A stretch of DNA of 64,000 bases from Phytohabitans rumicis (GTDB lineage Bacteria > Actinomycetota > Actinomycetes > Mycobacteriales > Micromonosporaceae): NCBI RefSeq assembly GCF_011764445.1, contig NZ_BLPG01000003.1, forward strand, positions 1-64,000, given 5' to 3'. Each line of letters opens with the position of its first letter. Positions within the stretch are counted from its first letter, which is position 1. Positions 23,914-32,983 of this stretch are shown in pieces. Below the pieces are notes generated by a model that saw only the letters and a list, made by a program, of their open reading frames with translations, made no database searches and had not been told where the DNA came from. The translations under genes and the position numbers were made by a program.

Positions 23914-25365
23914 CTACATTCCTTTGATGGCCTCCACACGGCCGTCCTTGGCGGCGTCTTGGAATGCGGTGTAGTCGCGTTCGTTCTGGTCCGCGTACGC
24001 CTCGGCGAAGTCGGCGATCGCTTGGTCGAAGGTGTTGGAGCGGCCGAGGTAGGCGGCCAGGGCGATCCGGTCGCCGGAGCGGGCGTGTGCGCGGGCCAGG
24101 GTCCATCCGCACATGCGGGCGTAGATCGTCATACCCTTCGGGACCATCTGTTCGATCGGGACCGAGAACTTCCAGTCCCGTAGCTGGCGTACGTAGAAGT
24201 CGCGGTCGGTGCCGCTCGCGCCGAGGTTGTGGGTCCACCCGAGGAAGATGTCGCTCACGGTTTGCATCAGGCGCTGCCCGGTGACGACGCGTTCGCCTTG
24301 GTTGTGGTGCTTGCTGCGCCCGCAGTAGGCGGCCAGGACGGAGGGCTGGGCCTCTTTTGCTTGTAGGAACAGCGGTTCGGTGCCGCCGTCGGCTTCCATC
24401 AGTACTATCCAGGCGCGTTGGCCGACGCTGCCGACGCCGACGACCTTGCGGGCCACCTGCACCAGGGTGAACTGCTCGAGCAGGTGCCGGCGGTCGGCTT
24501 GCAGCGTGCGCCGGTACTTGCCCAGCACGGCCCGCAGGAGCTCGTAGATCTCCCCGGTCTGGACGTCGCTGAATACTTCCTCGATCGGGACGATCGTCGG
24601 CGGCCTGCTGATGATCCGGGCCTGTCCGTCGACTACCGTGGTGAGCTTGCTGAGCGCCTGCATGCTGTCGTGCGTGTGGGCGGCGGCCAGCATCTTCTCA
24701 ATCGCTTTGAACCTTTTGGCCTTGAGCTGGGACCTGATCCCGGCGAGGGCCTCCTCGACATCCAGGTGCGAGTACCAGACCTGCATCATGGACTGCTTCG
24801 CGAACCCGCGCATCGCGGTCCGGTAGCTCTCTGCCACGGTGGTGACGATCGGACGGCGGGTCTTCGCGCCAAAACCGTTTTGTCGGCCCGCCACCGCGAA
24901 GCTCGCGGCCAGCCGCTTCACGTCCCACTCGAACGGGCCGGGCAACGTCTCGTCGAAGTCATTGATGTCGAACACCAGGCGCCGCTCCGGCGAGGCGAAC
25001 GCGCCGAAGTTGGACAGGTGCGCGTCCCCGCACAACTGGACCCGCAAACCCGATACCGGCGTGACGGCCAGGTCCGCCGTCATCGGCAGGGCGGCTCCCC
25101 GGTAGTACGTGAACGGGGACACCAGCATCCGGCCGTGCCGGACCGGCACCAGCTCGGGGACGCGGGAGGCCCCCTGCTCCAACAGCAGCCCAACCGGGTC
25201 TCGTGAGCGGCCCGGGGTGAACTCGGCATGTGATGCCAGCGGGGTCAGCGCCCTGGCGTCCTTGCCGCGCGCCACCCGATCGGCGCGACTTACCAGCTCT
25301 GCCTGCGCCACCGGCCCCTGCGAGGTCGACCCCGTAGCCGCGACGCGCTCAGTCACTGTAGTCAT
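23914..25365 (-). CDS. DUF2252 family protein
   Basis: A 483-residue DUF2252 protein, distantly related to kinase-fold aminoglycoside phosphotransferases. Characteristic segments are RMLVSPFTYYRGAALPM, VQLCGDAHLSNFGAFASPERRLVFDINDFDETLPGPFEWDVKRLAAS (HxxN and DxxD-like residues) and VGVGSVGQRAWIVLMEA. ATG 25365 has GGAGGT 6 bp upstream on the coding strand and is preferred over longer starts. The activity is unknown; family members are common in actinomycetes with stress genes. Confidence 0.85.
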   Translation of the reverse strand: MTTVTERVAATGSTSQGPVAQAELVSRADRVARGKDARALTPLASHAEFTPGRSRDPVGLLLEQGASRVPELVPVRHGRMLVSPFTYYRGAALPMTADLAVTPVSGLRVQLCGDAHLSNFGAFASPERRLVFDINDFDETLPGPFEWDVKRLAASFAVAGRQNGFGAKTRRPIVTTVAESYRTAMRGFAKQSMMQVWYSHLDVEEALAGIRSQLKAKRFKAIEKMLAAAHTHDSMQALSKLTTVVDGQARIISRPPTIVPIEEVFSDVQTGEIYELLRAVLGKYRRTLQADRRHLLEQFTLVQVARKVVGVGSVGQRAWIVLMEADGGTEPLFLQAKEAQPSVLAAYCGRSKHHNQGERVVTGQRLMQTVSDIFLGWTHNLGASGTDRDFYVRQLRDWKFSVPIEQMVPKGMTIYARMCGWTLARAHARSGDRIALAAYLGRSNTFDQAIADFAEAYADQNERDYTAFQDAAKDGRVEAIKGM

Positions 25366-25437
25366 GTCCGTACCTCCAACCACTGCAGCCACGACACCCG
25401 GCCGCTGCCACGCCCCTTCGGATAGTGGCGCAAGCAA

Positions 25438-25699
25438 GTCAGCCGGCGGGTTGCATCCACTGAGTCAACCACTGTGCACGGGCCAATTCGGCTGGTTTGG
25501 ACTGATTCAGGCGTACCGTAATGGGAACGAACCGGACGGACGCGGTCGCCTAGCTGGCCGCCGGAATGCTCGCCGCCGTGTTCCTCATCCGGGTGTTGCT
25601 AATCGTGTGGATTGCGAGGCCGGCCGGCAGAGGGTCTGACTCCCGCACGCATCGGCTGGCTGCCGGCGTCTCCTGGCGACAGACGAGAGGGGGAACTCG
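25438..25699. other. Divergent intergenic region
   Basis: About 330 bp separates the DUF2252 gene start from the CinY-like gene. It is slightly less GC-rich than its surroundings. I see no box of the DevR-like type and no clear coding frame. Confidence 0.4.
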
Positions 25700-26827
25700 A
25701 TGTGGGGGAGACTGGGGCCAGGAGTGCTCGCGTCACTGGTTCTCTCGGGCCTCATCGTGTTGGTTCCGAACTCGGCGGCTGGGTTCGGGACGATCGAGGG
25801 CGGGGGACAGAATCGGGAGCATGAACGCATAACTCGCGCCGCGGTGGCCTGCCCGGCCGGCGCCGGCTCAGACGGCGACTGCTTCGAGCCAAGGTCTGTG
25901 GACCAGCTCGCCGGCCATGGGAAGGGATTCGGCGCCGTCGGAGCTCCAGACCTCACTGAGATATCCAACCCGGCCGCACATTGCGATGACGCCGACTTCC
26001 TCGTCGGCCGCTATCCGCAGACGCGCGCCGAGGCTTCGGCGAAGCTACTTGATTGCGTCAACCATCTGCGCCGTCGCTTCCGAGAGGCGATCGACAGTGC
26101 CAAGGATCTGCTCGACGACGAGGGCCAGATCATCGGGGCCGAGGTGAATCTCGGCACCGACTGCGCGTTGGCGAACACTGAACAGCGTGCCAAGTGCGAG
26201 TCCCTGGAGGGTTTCGGTCGAGCTTTGCACGGGGCGCAGGACTTCTACTCGCACAGCAACTGGGCCGATGTGGCGGATCCATCCCGTCCGATCGGCGCTG
26301 ACAACCCGCCGGGCCTGAACCTGCCGGCACCGAGCCCGGTCCTCGACCTGCGGGGCAGCGGCGCGCCAACGGTGCCGCGCGACTTGACGACCGGCTGCTT
26401 CGTGATCCGCGACAGCGTTCCTGGCGTCGGCGCATGCGAACGGCGAGTTACCCATGCCGCACTCAACAAGGACAACGGACTGGTCGATCAGAGTACGGGC
26501 GCCACCACGAGTCCGACGACGCCGCGGGGCGAGGTGGCGAGCAACTTCGCGAAGGCCGTGGCGGGTGCAATGGTCGAGACGCGCCATCAGTGGCAAGACT
26601 TCCGAGCCGCGTTGGAGACGAGTTACGGCGCGCAGAAGGGGTCGCTGATGGCCTGCGCCCTCACTCGCGACGATCCGTTGAACGACTGTCGGGGTCGCAG
26701 TCGGGCGGCCGCCGTTCTGGCCATTTCTGGTGTCCTCATTGGTGTCCTCGGCGTCGGTATCCTGTTGTTCCAGGCGCGCCGCCGACGGCACCTGAACGTG
26801 ACAAATCGCAGTCCTCTGCCGCCCTAG
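25700..26827 (+). CDS. Secreted CinY-like protein with C-terminal anchor
   Basis: A 375-residue exported protein. An N-terminal signal sequence (GVLASLVLSGLIVLVPNSAAG) is followed by GGGQNREHERITRAAVAC. The core GFGRALHGAQDFYSHSNWADVADPS resembles Het-C and zinc phospholipase C proteins, whose His/Asp residues bind metal. A C-terminal helix (AAVLAISGVLIGVLGVGILLF) with a basic tail anchors it in the membrane. Similar proteins include CinY, found beside the cinnamycin cluster. Several cysteines suggest disulfides. Enzymatic activity is not established. Its end overlaps the opposing stress-protein remnant by 4 bp. Confidence 0.75.
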   Translation: MWGRLGPGVLASLVLSGLIVLVPNSAAGFGTIEGGGQNREHERITRAAVACPAGAGSDGDCFEPRSVDQLAGHGKGFGAVGAPDLTEISNPAAHCDDADFLVGRYPQTRAEASAKLLDCVNHLRRRFREAIDSAKDLLDDEGQIIGAEVNLGTDCALANTEQRAKCESLEGFGRALHGAQDFYSHSNWADVADPSRPIGADNPPGLNLPAPSPVLDLRGSGAPTVPRDLTTGCFVIRDSVPGVGACERRVTHAALNKDNGLVDQSTGATTSPTTPRGEVASNFAKAVAGAMVETRHQWQDFRAALETSYGAQKGSLMACALTRDDPLNDCRGRSRAAAVLAISGVLIGVLGVGILLFQARRRRHLNVTNRSPLPP

Positions 26828-27450
26828 CGCTGGCTCACAGAGTCCATAGTGGACGTTCGATCGGCGCTGACACCGGCGAGTGCGAGCGGGCATGCCGCAT
26901 GGTGCAGCAGGTATTGACTCACCGCACCCGGGCGGCGGGAGTGCCGGTGCGGGGCGGTGACGACCAGCCGAGCGGTACGCGACAGCAGCGCCAGCGCAGG
27001 GCCGGTGTCGCCGGCGATGAGCGTCTGGGCGACGTCGACGTCGGGGTACTTGTCGAGCCAGCCGTGCACCGCGGCGGCGAGGATGTCGCGTTCAGTCGCC
27101 GCCTCTGCCGCGGTGCGCAGGAGGTGTTCGTGTGCGGGAAAGCGGTGCGGCGGCGGTTCCGGTGTCCAGACTCGTGCGGCGGTGACGCCCGCCCCGCAGG
27201 CGGCGGCCTCGGCGAGGGCGAACTCGTGCTCGTTGACGACTACGACGGGGCAGGCCGCGTGGGCGGCGACCGTACGGCTAGTGGAGCCGATCCGGATCCC
27301 GCGGCGGTCGCCAGCCCTGATGACGAGCATGCCAGCCTGTGTGGACTGTTCGCACAGCACGGCCGTGGCGGAACCGTCGACGACCAGGCCGCTGACCGGA
27401 GTGGCGTGCGGGCCGCGGCCCACGGCGCCGTCCACGCCGCGTGTTACCAC
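26824..27450 (-). pseudogene. Universal stress protein, internally deleted
   Basis: The readable parts are the second half of an N-terminal UspA domain (IRIGSTSRTVAAHAACPVVVV) and most of a C-terminal domain (LAEAAACGAGVTAARVWTPEPPPHR, WLDKYPDVDVAQTLIAGDTGPALALLSRTARLVV, GAVSQYLLHHAACPLALA). The linker and start of domain two are missing: VVVV is joined directly to NEHEFALAEAAA. The N-terminal ATP-binding aspartate region is also lost. The start is arbitrary (GTG 27450). It is divergent from the CBS gene. Confidence 0.65.
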
Positions 27451-27558
27451 GGCATCCGGCGACAGGTCACGATCCCAAACATTCGTACCCGAAGACGACG
27501 CGTCGGGCCGGTGGCTTGATACCCCTATTAGCGTCCCGCACGGCCGTCTGGCGCGGTC

Positions 27559-27572
27559 GGGTCGGAAGGCCC
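27559..27572. promoter_or_regulatory. DevR-like box between Usp remnant and CBS gene
   Basis: GGGTC-GGAA-GGCCC has the GGGNC-N4-GNCCC layout. It sits just before the CBS gene and about 110 bp before the divergent stress-protein remnant. Confidence 0.5.
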
Positions 27573-27585
27573 CGCCGCGGAGGAT

Positions 27586-27972
27586 TTGGCCCGGCGTCCG
27601 GTGATGGAGGTGATGAGCAGTCCGGTCACGTCCGTGTCGGCGGACATGACCCTGGGTGACGCCTTGCGGGTGATGGTCCGACTGGGCCACCGCCACCTGG
27701 TGGCGGTCGACACCGATGGGCGCTGCCTCGGCGTACTGGCCGACCGCGCGGTCACGGCGGCCTGGGCGCACGATCCCAACTCGCTGTCGGTACGGCCGGT
27801 GCGTTCGGCGCTGCAGCCGGCATCGGCTGTGGTTGGTTCTCGGGCCAGGGTGCTGGACGTCGCGCGGCTGATGCGGTCGACCGGTGTCGACGCTGTCGCG
27901 GTCGCCGAGGCCGACGGTCAACCGATAGGGATCGTCACCGGCACCGACCTCGTCGCGCTGCTCGCCCGCTGA
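27586..27972 (+). CDS. Two-CBS-domain protein, Hrp1-like
   Basis: A 128-residue protein made of a CBS pair: VMSSPVTSVSADMTLGDALRVMVRLGHRHLVAVDTDGRCLGVLADRAV and VGSRARVLDVARLMRSTGVDAVAVAEADGQPIGIVTGTDLVALL. It resembles the hypoxia-induced Rv2626c (Hrp1) class that binds adenine nucleotides or unknown ligands. The start may be TTG 27586 (after GGAGGA) or GTG 27601 / ATG 27604. A strong hairpin follows its stop. Confidence 0.75.
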   Translation: MARRPVMEVMSSPVTSVSADMTLGDALRVMVRLGHRHLVAVDTDGRCLGVLADRAVTAAWAHDPNSLSVRPVRSALQPASAVVGSRARVLDVARLMRSTGVDAVAVAEADGQPIGIVTGTDLVALLAR

Positions 27973-27983
27973 GCCGCCAGCGC

Positions 27984-28017
27984 GATGGCCGCCGTCCCGG
28001 CCGGGACGGCGGCCATC
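27984..28017. terminator. Perfect 15-bp hairpin between convergent CBS and Usp genes
   Basis: Arms GATGGCCGCCGTCCC and GGGACGGCGGCCATC pair perfectly around GGCC. It lies 11 bp after the CBS stop and 12 bp before the end of the opposing stress-protein gene, so it can terminate both. Confidence 0.8.
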
Positions 28018-28029
28018 GGCAGTGCGTGG

Positions 28030-28905
28030 TCAGCTGACGGGGGCCAGTTCCCGCACGACGGCGACCGGGCAGTGCGCGTGGTGCAGCAGTTGCTGGCTGA
28101 CCGAGCCGAGCAGCAGCCCGCGGAAGCCGCCGCGGCCGCGGGAGCCGACCACGGCGAGCTGCGCGCCGTGGCTCGCTTCGACCATCGCGTGGCCAGGCGA
28201 GTCGGGGACGACGTCGATGCAAAGCGGCACCTGCGGGTACTTCTCCCGCCAGCTCGCCACCAGCTCCTTGACCTCAACCCGTTCGGCGGTTTCCGCCTCC
28301 TCCAGATCGAAGTCCGGCGGCTGCCACCGGAGCGCCGGCGGGGACCAGGCGCGGACCACCCGCAGGCTTGCTTCGCGTGCCGCGGCCTGGGCGAACGCGA
28401 ACTCCAGCGCCAGCAGGGCACAGTCCGAGTCGTCGATGCCCACGACAACCGGGCTAGCCGCGGCGGCGGGCTCGTCCCCGCGGACCACGACGATGGGGCA
28501 GTGCGCGTGCGCGGAGACCGAGGCGCTCGTCGAACCGATGAGCAGCTCGGCGAAGCCGCCGTGGCCGCGGCTGCCCAGCACGACCAGGCTGGAGTGCCGT
28601 GAGCGCTCCAGCAGCGCGGCCACCGCGGATCCGCCGTCGATGCCGCCGGTCACCGCCACCTGCGGGTGGGTCTGGAAGGCCGCTGTCACGGCGGCGTCGA
28701 CAAGTTTCTGCGCGTCCTCGCGGAAGCCGCGGTCCGGCCAGGCCGACGGGCCCGGCGAGATGGGGCCGGCGACGGCCTGCCACTCGTATGCGTACAGGAG
28801 CGACACGGGTGTGCCGGTGCGGGCGCCTTCGTCGAGCGCCCAGCGCAAGCCGAGCTTCGCGCCCTCGGATGCGTCGTAGCCTACGGTGATGGGAAGGGTG
28901 GTCAT
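28030..28905 (-). CDS. Tandem universal stress protein
   Basis: A 291-residue protein with two complete UspA domains. Domain one starts ITVGYDASEGAKLGLRWALDEG and ends LVVLGSRGHGGFAELLIGSTSASVSAHAHCPIVVVRG. Domain two starts VVVGIDDSDCALLALEFAFAQA and ends [38 protein letters not shown]. Both have the G-2x-G-9x-G-(S/T) nucleotide motif, as in Rv2623 and Rv2005c, which bind ATP. It follows the frameshifted Usp gene upstream with a 104-bp gap that holds a weak box. The DNA of its C-terminus is almost identical to the Usp gene at 36537, indicating recent duplication. Confidence 0.9.
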   Translation of the reverse strand: MTTLPITVGYDASEGAKLGLRWALDEGARTGTPVSLLYAYEWQAVAGPISPGPSAWPDRGFREDAQKLVDAAVTAAFQTHPQVAVTGGIDGGSAVAALLERSRHSSLVVLGSRGHGGFAELLIGSTSASVSAHAHCPIVVVRGDEPAAAASPVVVGIDDSDCALLALEFAFAQAAAREASLRVVRAWSPPALRWQPPDFDLEEAETAERVEVKELVASWREKYPQVPLCIDVVPDSPGHAMVEASHGAQLAVVGSRGRGGFRGLLLGSVSQQLLHHAHCPVAVVRELAPVS

Positions 28906-28967
28906 GGCTCCTCCAAAGTGAGTCAATGGGCCGCGATGTCGCGCCGGTCGAACACTGGTAGCGCGGC

Positions 28968-28981
28968 GGGACCGTGGCCGG
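28968..28981. promoter_or_regulatory. Degenerate DevR-like box before Usp gene
   Basis: GGGAC-CGTG-GCCGG keeps one perfect half-site and a degraded second half at the right spacing, 63 bp before the stress-protein start. Confidence 0.3.
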
Positions 28982-29008
28982 TCACCGGCGCACGGGCACA
29001 GTGGACGC

Positions 29009-29813
29009 TCAGCCCGACTCGGTGCGCGGATGCGCGACCAGGACAGGGCAGTGCGCGTGGTGCACCAGCGTCTGGCTGACCGAGCCGAGCAGCAGCCCCG
29101 CTGAAGCCGCCGCGGCCACGCGAGCCGACCGCGATCAGCGCCGCCTCGCGGCTCACCTCGACGAGATGCCGATCGGGCTGCAGGCCGTGGATCAGCCGCC
29201 ATCCCACCGCCAACCCGGGATGAGCCCGCCGGACGGTGGCGGTTGCCGCGGACAGCACGTCCTCGGCCGCGGCCCGGGCGGCCTTCTCCGTCTCCTCGTA
29301 CGTCTCCCGGACTTCGTCCAGGTCGCCGGTCCACCACACGTGCACCAGCAGCAGTTCGCCGGAGCGCAGAGCGGCCTCCTCGGCGGCGTACGCGAGGGCG
29401 TGCCCGCTGCCGGGCGAGCCGTCCACACCCACCGTGACCGGTCCGCGCGGCGCGATGCCGGGCCGTACCACCAGCACCGGGCCGCGTGCGTGGGCGGCCA
29501 CCTGGGCGCCGACCGAGCCCAGCAGCAAGCCGGCGAACCCGCCGTGCCCGCGGCTGCCGACCACCACCAGGTCCGCCCGGTCGGCGGCGTCGATGAGGAC
29601 GGCCGCGAGGTCGAGCATCCGCTGGGCCTCCTGATTCGGCAGCGGCAGCTCGACCGGGTACGGGTCGAGCGGCACGCCGTACCGGAACGGGTGCAGGTAG
29701 CCGTGCACCAACTCCAGCGGGAGCCCGCGCCGGACCGCGACGTCGGCGGCGTACTCGGCCGCGGTGAGGCTCGCCGGCGAGCCGTCGGCACCGGCGACCA
29801 CGGGCCTGATCAT
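29009..29813 (-). pseudogene. Tandem universal stress protein, frameshifted near C-terminus
   Basis: Domain one runs from VVAGADGSPASLTAAEYAADVAVRRG to [38 protein letters not shown]. Domain two runs from VTVGVDGSPGSGHALAYAAEEAALRSG. Near 29103 one base is missing; in the shifted frame the expected [29 protein letters not shown] ending follows and stops at 29009. Without repair the ATP-binding motif of domain two would be lost. ATGA overlap with the nitroreductase-like gene upstream shows an operon. Confidence 0.8.
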
Positions 29814-30795
29814 GCGAGGTGTCCGGGTTCGTCGGTGACGTCGTCGGGTTCGCGTCGCGGGGTCGGCCAGCCCGGCTGGCCGTACCCGATCCGGAGCACC
29901 ATCTGCGGTGCGCCGAACCGTCCCAGCCCGGTGCGGAGGCGTTCGCGGGCTGCGGGGACTTCGATGGGTTGGGAGAGCATGGAGGTGGCGAGGCCGGCGT
30001 TCGTGGCGGTGAGCAGGACGCGTTGCAGGGCCAGGCCGGCGGTGATCTGGTCGGCGGCGGTGTCGGCGGGTGTGCCGAGCACGGCGACGAGCGGTTCGGG
30101 CTCGAAGTCGCGGCCGGGGCGCGGCGGCGGTCGGCGAAGGGCCGCTGAGGGAGCAGGTCGTGGGGTTCGGTGACGGGTCCGCCGGAGGCGGCGGGGACAC
30201 CGTCGGGTGCGGGTTCGTAGCGGGTCCAGCGGGCGATGGCGGCCCGGTAGCCGGGGTCGCGTTCGAGGACGCGGTTGGCGCTGTGGGCGAGCTGCCCGAA
30301 CGCCTCGACGGCGGCGGTGCCGACGATGAGTTCGAGCCAGGCGGCTTCGGCTCGGGCGGCTTCGGCGAGCCGCCAGCGGATCTCGCCGGGTACCGGGTCG
30401 GGGAAGAACGGCATCCGGCTGCTGTGCCGGCGGGGGATGGCCTCGAACAGGTTATGTTCGGCCTGCGTCGCCGGGCGCGCGCGGTCCGGCACCAGCCGGG
30501 CTACCACGTCCAGGTCGTCGGGGTACGGTCGCAGGCTCACCCGGGCCGGGGTGTCCTGGACGGCCAGCGCCAACTGGATGTTGAACGCGGCGGCGCCGCA
30601 GGCGATGTGGGCGGCCCAGTCGCCGAGGTGGCCCGCTCCGGCTGGCGGCAGGGGACGGGTTCGGTCGAGGCGTACCTCGATGCCGCCGTCGTGGAGCCGG
30701 AACCGCCAGGGTTGGCTGTTGTGCAGCGACGGCGCGCGGATCGCGGCCGCGACGGCGCCGCGCAGGTCCACGGCGGTGAAACCGGTGGTGATCAT
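29810..30795 (-). pseudogene. Acg-family nitroreductase-fold protein, frameshifted
   Basis: Acg/Rv3131-type protein. The N-terminus AVAAAIRAPSLHNSQPWRFRL is the family signature. IPRRHSSRMPFF and RPFADR follow, then near 30125 the frame shifts to FEPEPLVAVLGTPADTAADQITAGLALQRVLLTATNAGLATSMLSQPIEVPAARERL. It ends VLRIGYGQPGWPTPRRE. Acg proteins bind FMN but their lid covers the active site, and a flavin-storage or dormancy role has been suggested for them. It overlaps the Usp genes on both sides by 4 bp. It is a close paralogue of the gene at 37443. Confidence 0.85.
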
Positions 30796-31679
30796 TTCGG
30801 CTCTCCTTGTCGTGGGGCCTGGCGGACGACCGCGACCGGGCCGGTGGCGTGATCCAGCACGCCATGGGCGACGCTGCCGAGCACGATCCGACCCGCGGGG
30901 CCGAGCCGGCCCCGTCCGTGGTCGCCGACCACGAGCAAGCGGGCGCCGTGCGCGGCGCGCATCAGGCCGGGCACCGGCCGACCGCCGAAAACGGCGCACT
31001 TGACCGGCACCTGCGGGTACTTGTGCATCCACGGCTCCACCTGACCGCTGAGCAGCTCCAGGCCGGCGGGCATCGCGGAGAAGTGTGTGGACAGGGTCGT
31101 CTGATCGAACCAATAGTCCTCGCGGTGCTGCGTCGCGACGTGCACCGCCGCGAGCACGCAGCGGTGCCGGTCCGCCCAGTCGAACGCGAAATCAAGGGCC
31201 GCGTCGCAGTCGCCGGAGTCGTCCACGCCGACCACGACGTGCCCCAGCATGGGCGCGTCCGGCCCTGCCGTGATAGGCCGGACCACCACAAGCGGGCCCG
31301 GCGCACGGGCGGCGACGTGGTGCGCGGTGCTGCCGTACCCGCCTGGCCGGTGCCGCGCGGGTGACCCGATCACGACGAGGTCGGCGCGGGCGGCGGCGGA
31401 CGCGAGCAGCGGTCCTGGCCTACCCGGCAGGACCTGCAAGGTGACGCGGTCGCTGCCCAGCCGCCTGCGGGTCGAGGCCACCGCACGGGCCAGCGGCGGG
31501 TCGAACAGTTCCAGGACCGCGAGCGGCGGTGTCGGCACCCGCAGCGCCAGCGGGTTGTCCGGCGCGGCCGCGTGGCAGATCACCAGGCGGCCACCGGTCG
31601 CGGTGGCCTCATCGACCGCCCAGGCGAGCGCCTGCCAACCTCCGCTGCCGCCGAGCCCGACGAGAATGGTTGGTCCCAT
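30792..31679 (-). CDS. Tandem universal stress protein, divergent
   Basis: A 295-residue Usp protein. The first domain is atypical (ILVGLGGSGGWQALAWAVDEATATGG, with Gly-Gly replacing the usual Asp-Gly) and ends LVVIGSPARHRPGGYGSTAHHVAARAPGPLVVV, without the canonical GxxG spacing. The second is canonical: VVVGVDDSGDCDAALDFAFDWADRH to LLVVGDHGRGRLGPAGRIVLGSVAHGVLDHATGPVAVV. Nucleotide binding in domain one is doubtful. It lies in the operon Acg - Usp - Acg - Usp - Usp. Confidence 0.85.
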   Translation of the reverse strand: MGPTILVGLGGSGGWQALAWAVDEATATGGRLVICHAAAPDNPLALRVPTPPLAVLELFDPPLARAVASTRRRLGSDRVTLQVLPGRPGPLLASAAARADLVVIGSPARHRPGGYGSTAHHVAARAPGPLVVVRPITAGPDAPMLGHVVVGVDDSGDCDAALDFAFDWADRHRCVLAAVHVATQHREDYWFDQTTLSTHFSAMPAGLELLSGQVEPWMHKYPQVPVKCAVFGGRPVPGLMRAAHGARLLVVGDHGRGRLGPAGRIVLGSVAHGVLDHATGPVAVVRQAPRQGEPK

Positions 31680-31691
31680 GGGTTCCGCCTC

Positions 31692-32668
31692 CTAGCCGGT
31701 GATCTCGATGGCGTCGTCCGGGATCCGCCGGGGACCGGCGGCAGGTCGCCGGGGTTCGGACCAACCCCGACACGAACGACCAGATAGGGATCGCCGACGC
31801 CGGCGATCAGGTCACGCATGAGGCGGCGCGGCCAGGCCAATTCGATGGCGTCCGACAGCGGGGCCGCCGACAGGCCCTCCAGCACTGCGGTGAGCAGCAG
31901 CGCGGATAGCGCCTCCCCGGCGCGCAGCCAGGACGGCGGGGTGTCGTCGGCGCCGAACACCACGGCGTACGCGGCGCCGCGATCGTTGCCGACACCGGGC
32001 TCGAGGTCGGCCTCCCCGTCCAGGGCATGGTCCCGTACCGGCACCCGCCGGGGCACCTGGCGCACGGCCATCGAGGCGGGCACGCCGTCACCGGTCCACG
32101 GCGGGCGGTGCGTCCAGCGGTTGACCTCGTCGCGGTATGCCGGGTCGGCCACCTCCGCGGCCGCTGCCTGTGCCGTCGCGACGGCCAGCATCGGCATCTG
32201 GTCCTCGCGTACGACGTGCAAATAGGCACCCTCGGCCTCGACCGCCTCGCGGAGCCGGTCCAGGGCGGCCGGCGGTACGGCTATCTCACTGAACGCGCGC
32301 CGGTCGGTACGGCGGTACGGTATCGCGCCGTCGAGGGCGACTTCGTGCGGATCCGGGTCTTGGCGCCCGGTGATGCGCACCCGGGCGATCAGGTCGGCGT
32401 CGGTGACATCCGGAAATCGGGCGACTTCCGTCTGATATCCGGCGGCGGCCAAGGCGACCCGGGCGTGGTGCAGTGCGGCGCCGCAGGCGAGCGTGAGCAG
32501 CCGGCCGTCCGGGTCGGTCACGGCAAGTTGGCGGGTGCGGTCGGCGTGGAGTTCCAGCACGTCGGCGTCGATCCGCCAGCGCCAGGGCTGCGAGTTGAAC
32601 GCCGAAGGCGCCCGCAGGGCGCGCTGGGCTGCCTCGGCGAGGGGCTCGATGATGTGGCGGGTGGTCAT
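31692..32668 (-). pseudogene. Acg-family nitroreductase-fold protein, late frameshift
   Basis: Family signature QRALRAPSAFNSQPWRWRI (Phe-Asn in place of the usual His-Asn), YRRTDRRAFSEIAVPP, WLRAGEALSALLLTAVLEGLSAAPLSDAIELAWPR and GVGDPYLVVRVGVGPNPGDLPPVP. Near 31727 one base is missing; the shifted frame gives RRIPDDAIEITG and a stop at 31692. The defect affects only the last 14 residues, so a functional protein is conceivable. It is first in a five-gene minus-strand operon and has a strong box 63 bp upstream. Confidence 0.85.
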
Positions 32669-32730
32669 GGCGGGTGGCCTCCTGATCTGCTCAGGCCCTT
32701 ACGGTGCGCCGATGGCGGGTGCCGTTTGCA

Positions 32731-32744
32731 GGGCCAGAGGTCCC
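32731..32744. promoter_or_regulatory. DevR-like box upstream of Acg gene at 32668
   Basis: Read on the minus strand it is GGGAC-CTCT-GGCCC followed by TG, matching the boxes at 38530 and 53239. It is 63 bp before the Acg start. Confidence 0.65.
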
Positions 32745-32890
32745 GCGGCCGCCCGCTACCGGTCCTGATCCGTGGCGGCGATGGGCACGGTGCGGCTGAT
32801 CGGCGGGGCGGGGCGGACGTCGACCGAGACCTCCCTCCATCCGACCGCGCCGGTGCAGGCCGGGCGCAGGGCCGCCTGCCACCGGCGACC

Positions 32891-32904
32891 GGGCCTTCCG
32901 GCCC
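32891..32904. promoter_or_regulatory. DevR-like box upstream of CBS-BON gene at 32984
   Basis: GGGCC-TTCC-GGCCC has palindromic half-sites and is followed by TGACCGG, the same flank as at 38639. It is 80 bp before the CBS-BON start. Confidence 0.6.
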
Positions 32905-32983
32905 TGACCGGCCAGCACGCGGAGCGGTGTCATGAAGGAGGAGACCTGCCGTCCCGGCGGGCGAGGTTGGAGGGAGAAGGACG

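Noticed and set aside
28030-31113. A single 1027-codon minus-strand frame spanning several genes
   Set aside because: It arises because frameshifts let the Acg and Usp frames run together. Motifs and overlapping starts show separate genes at 28030, 29009, 29810 and 30792.
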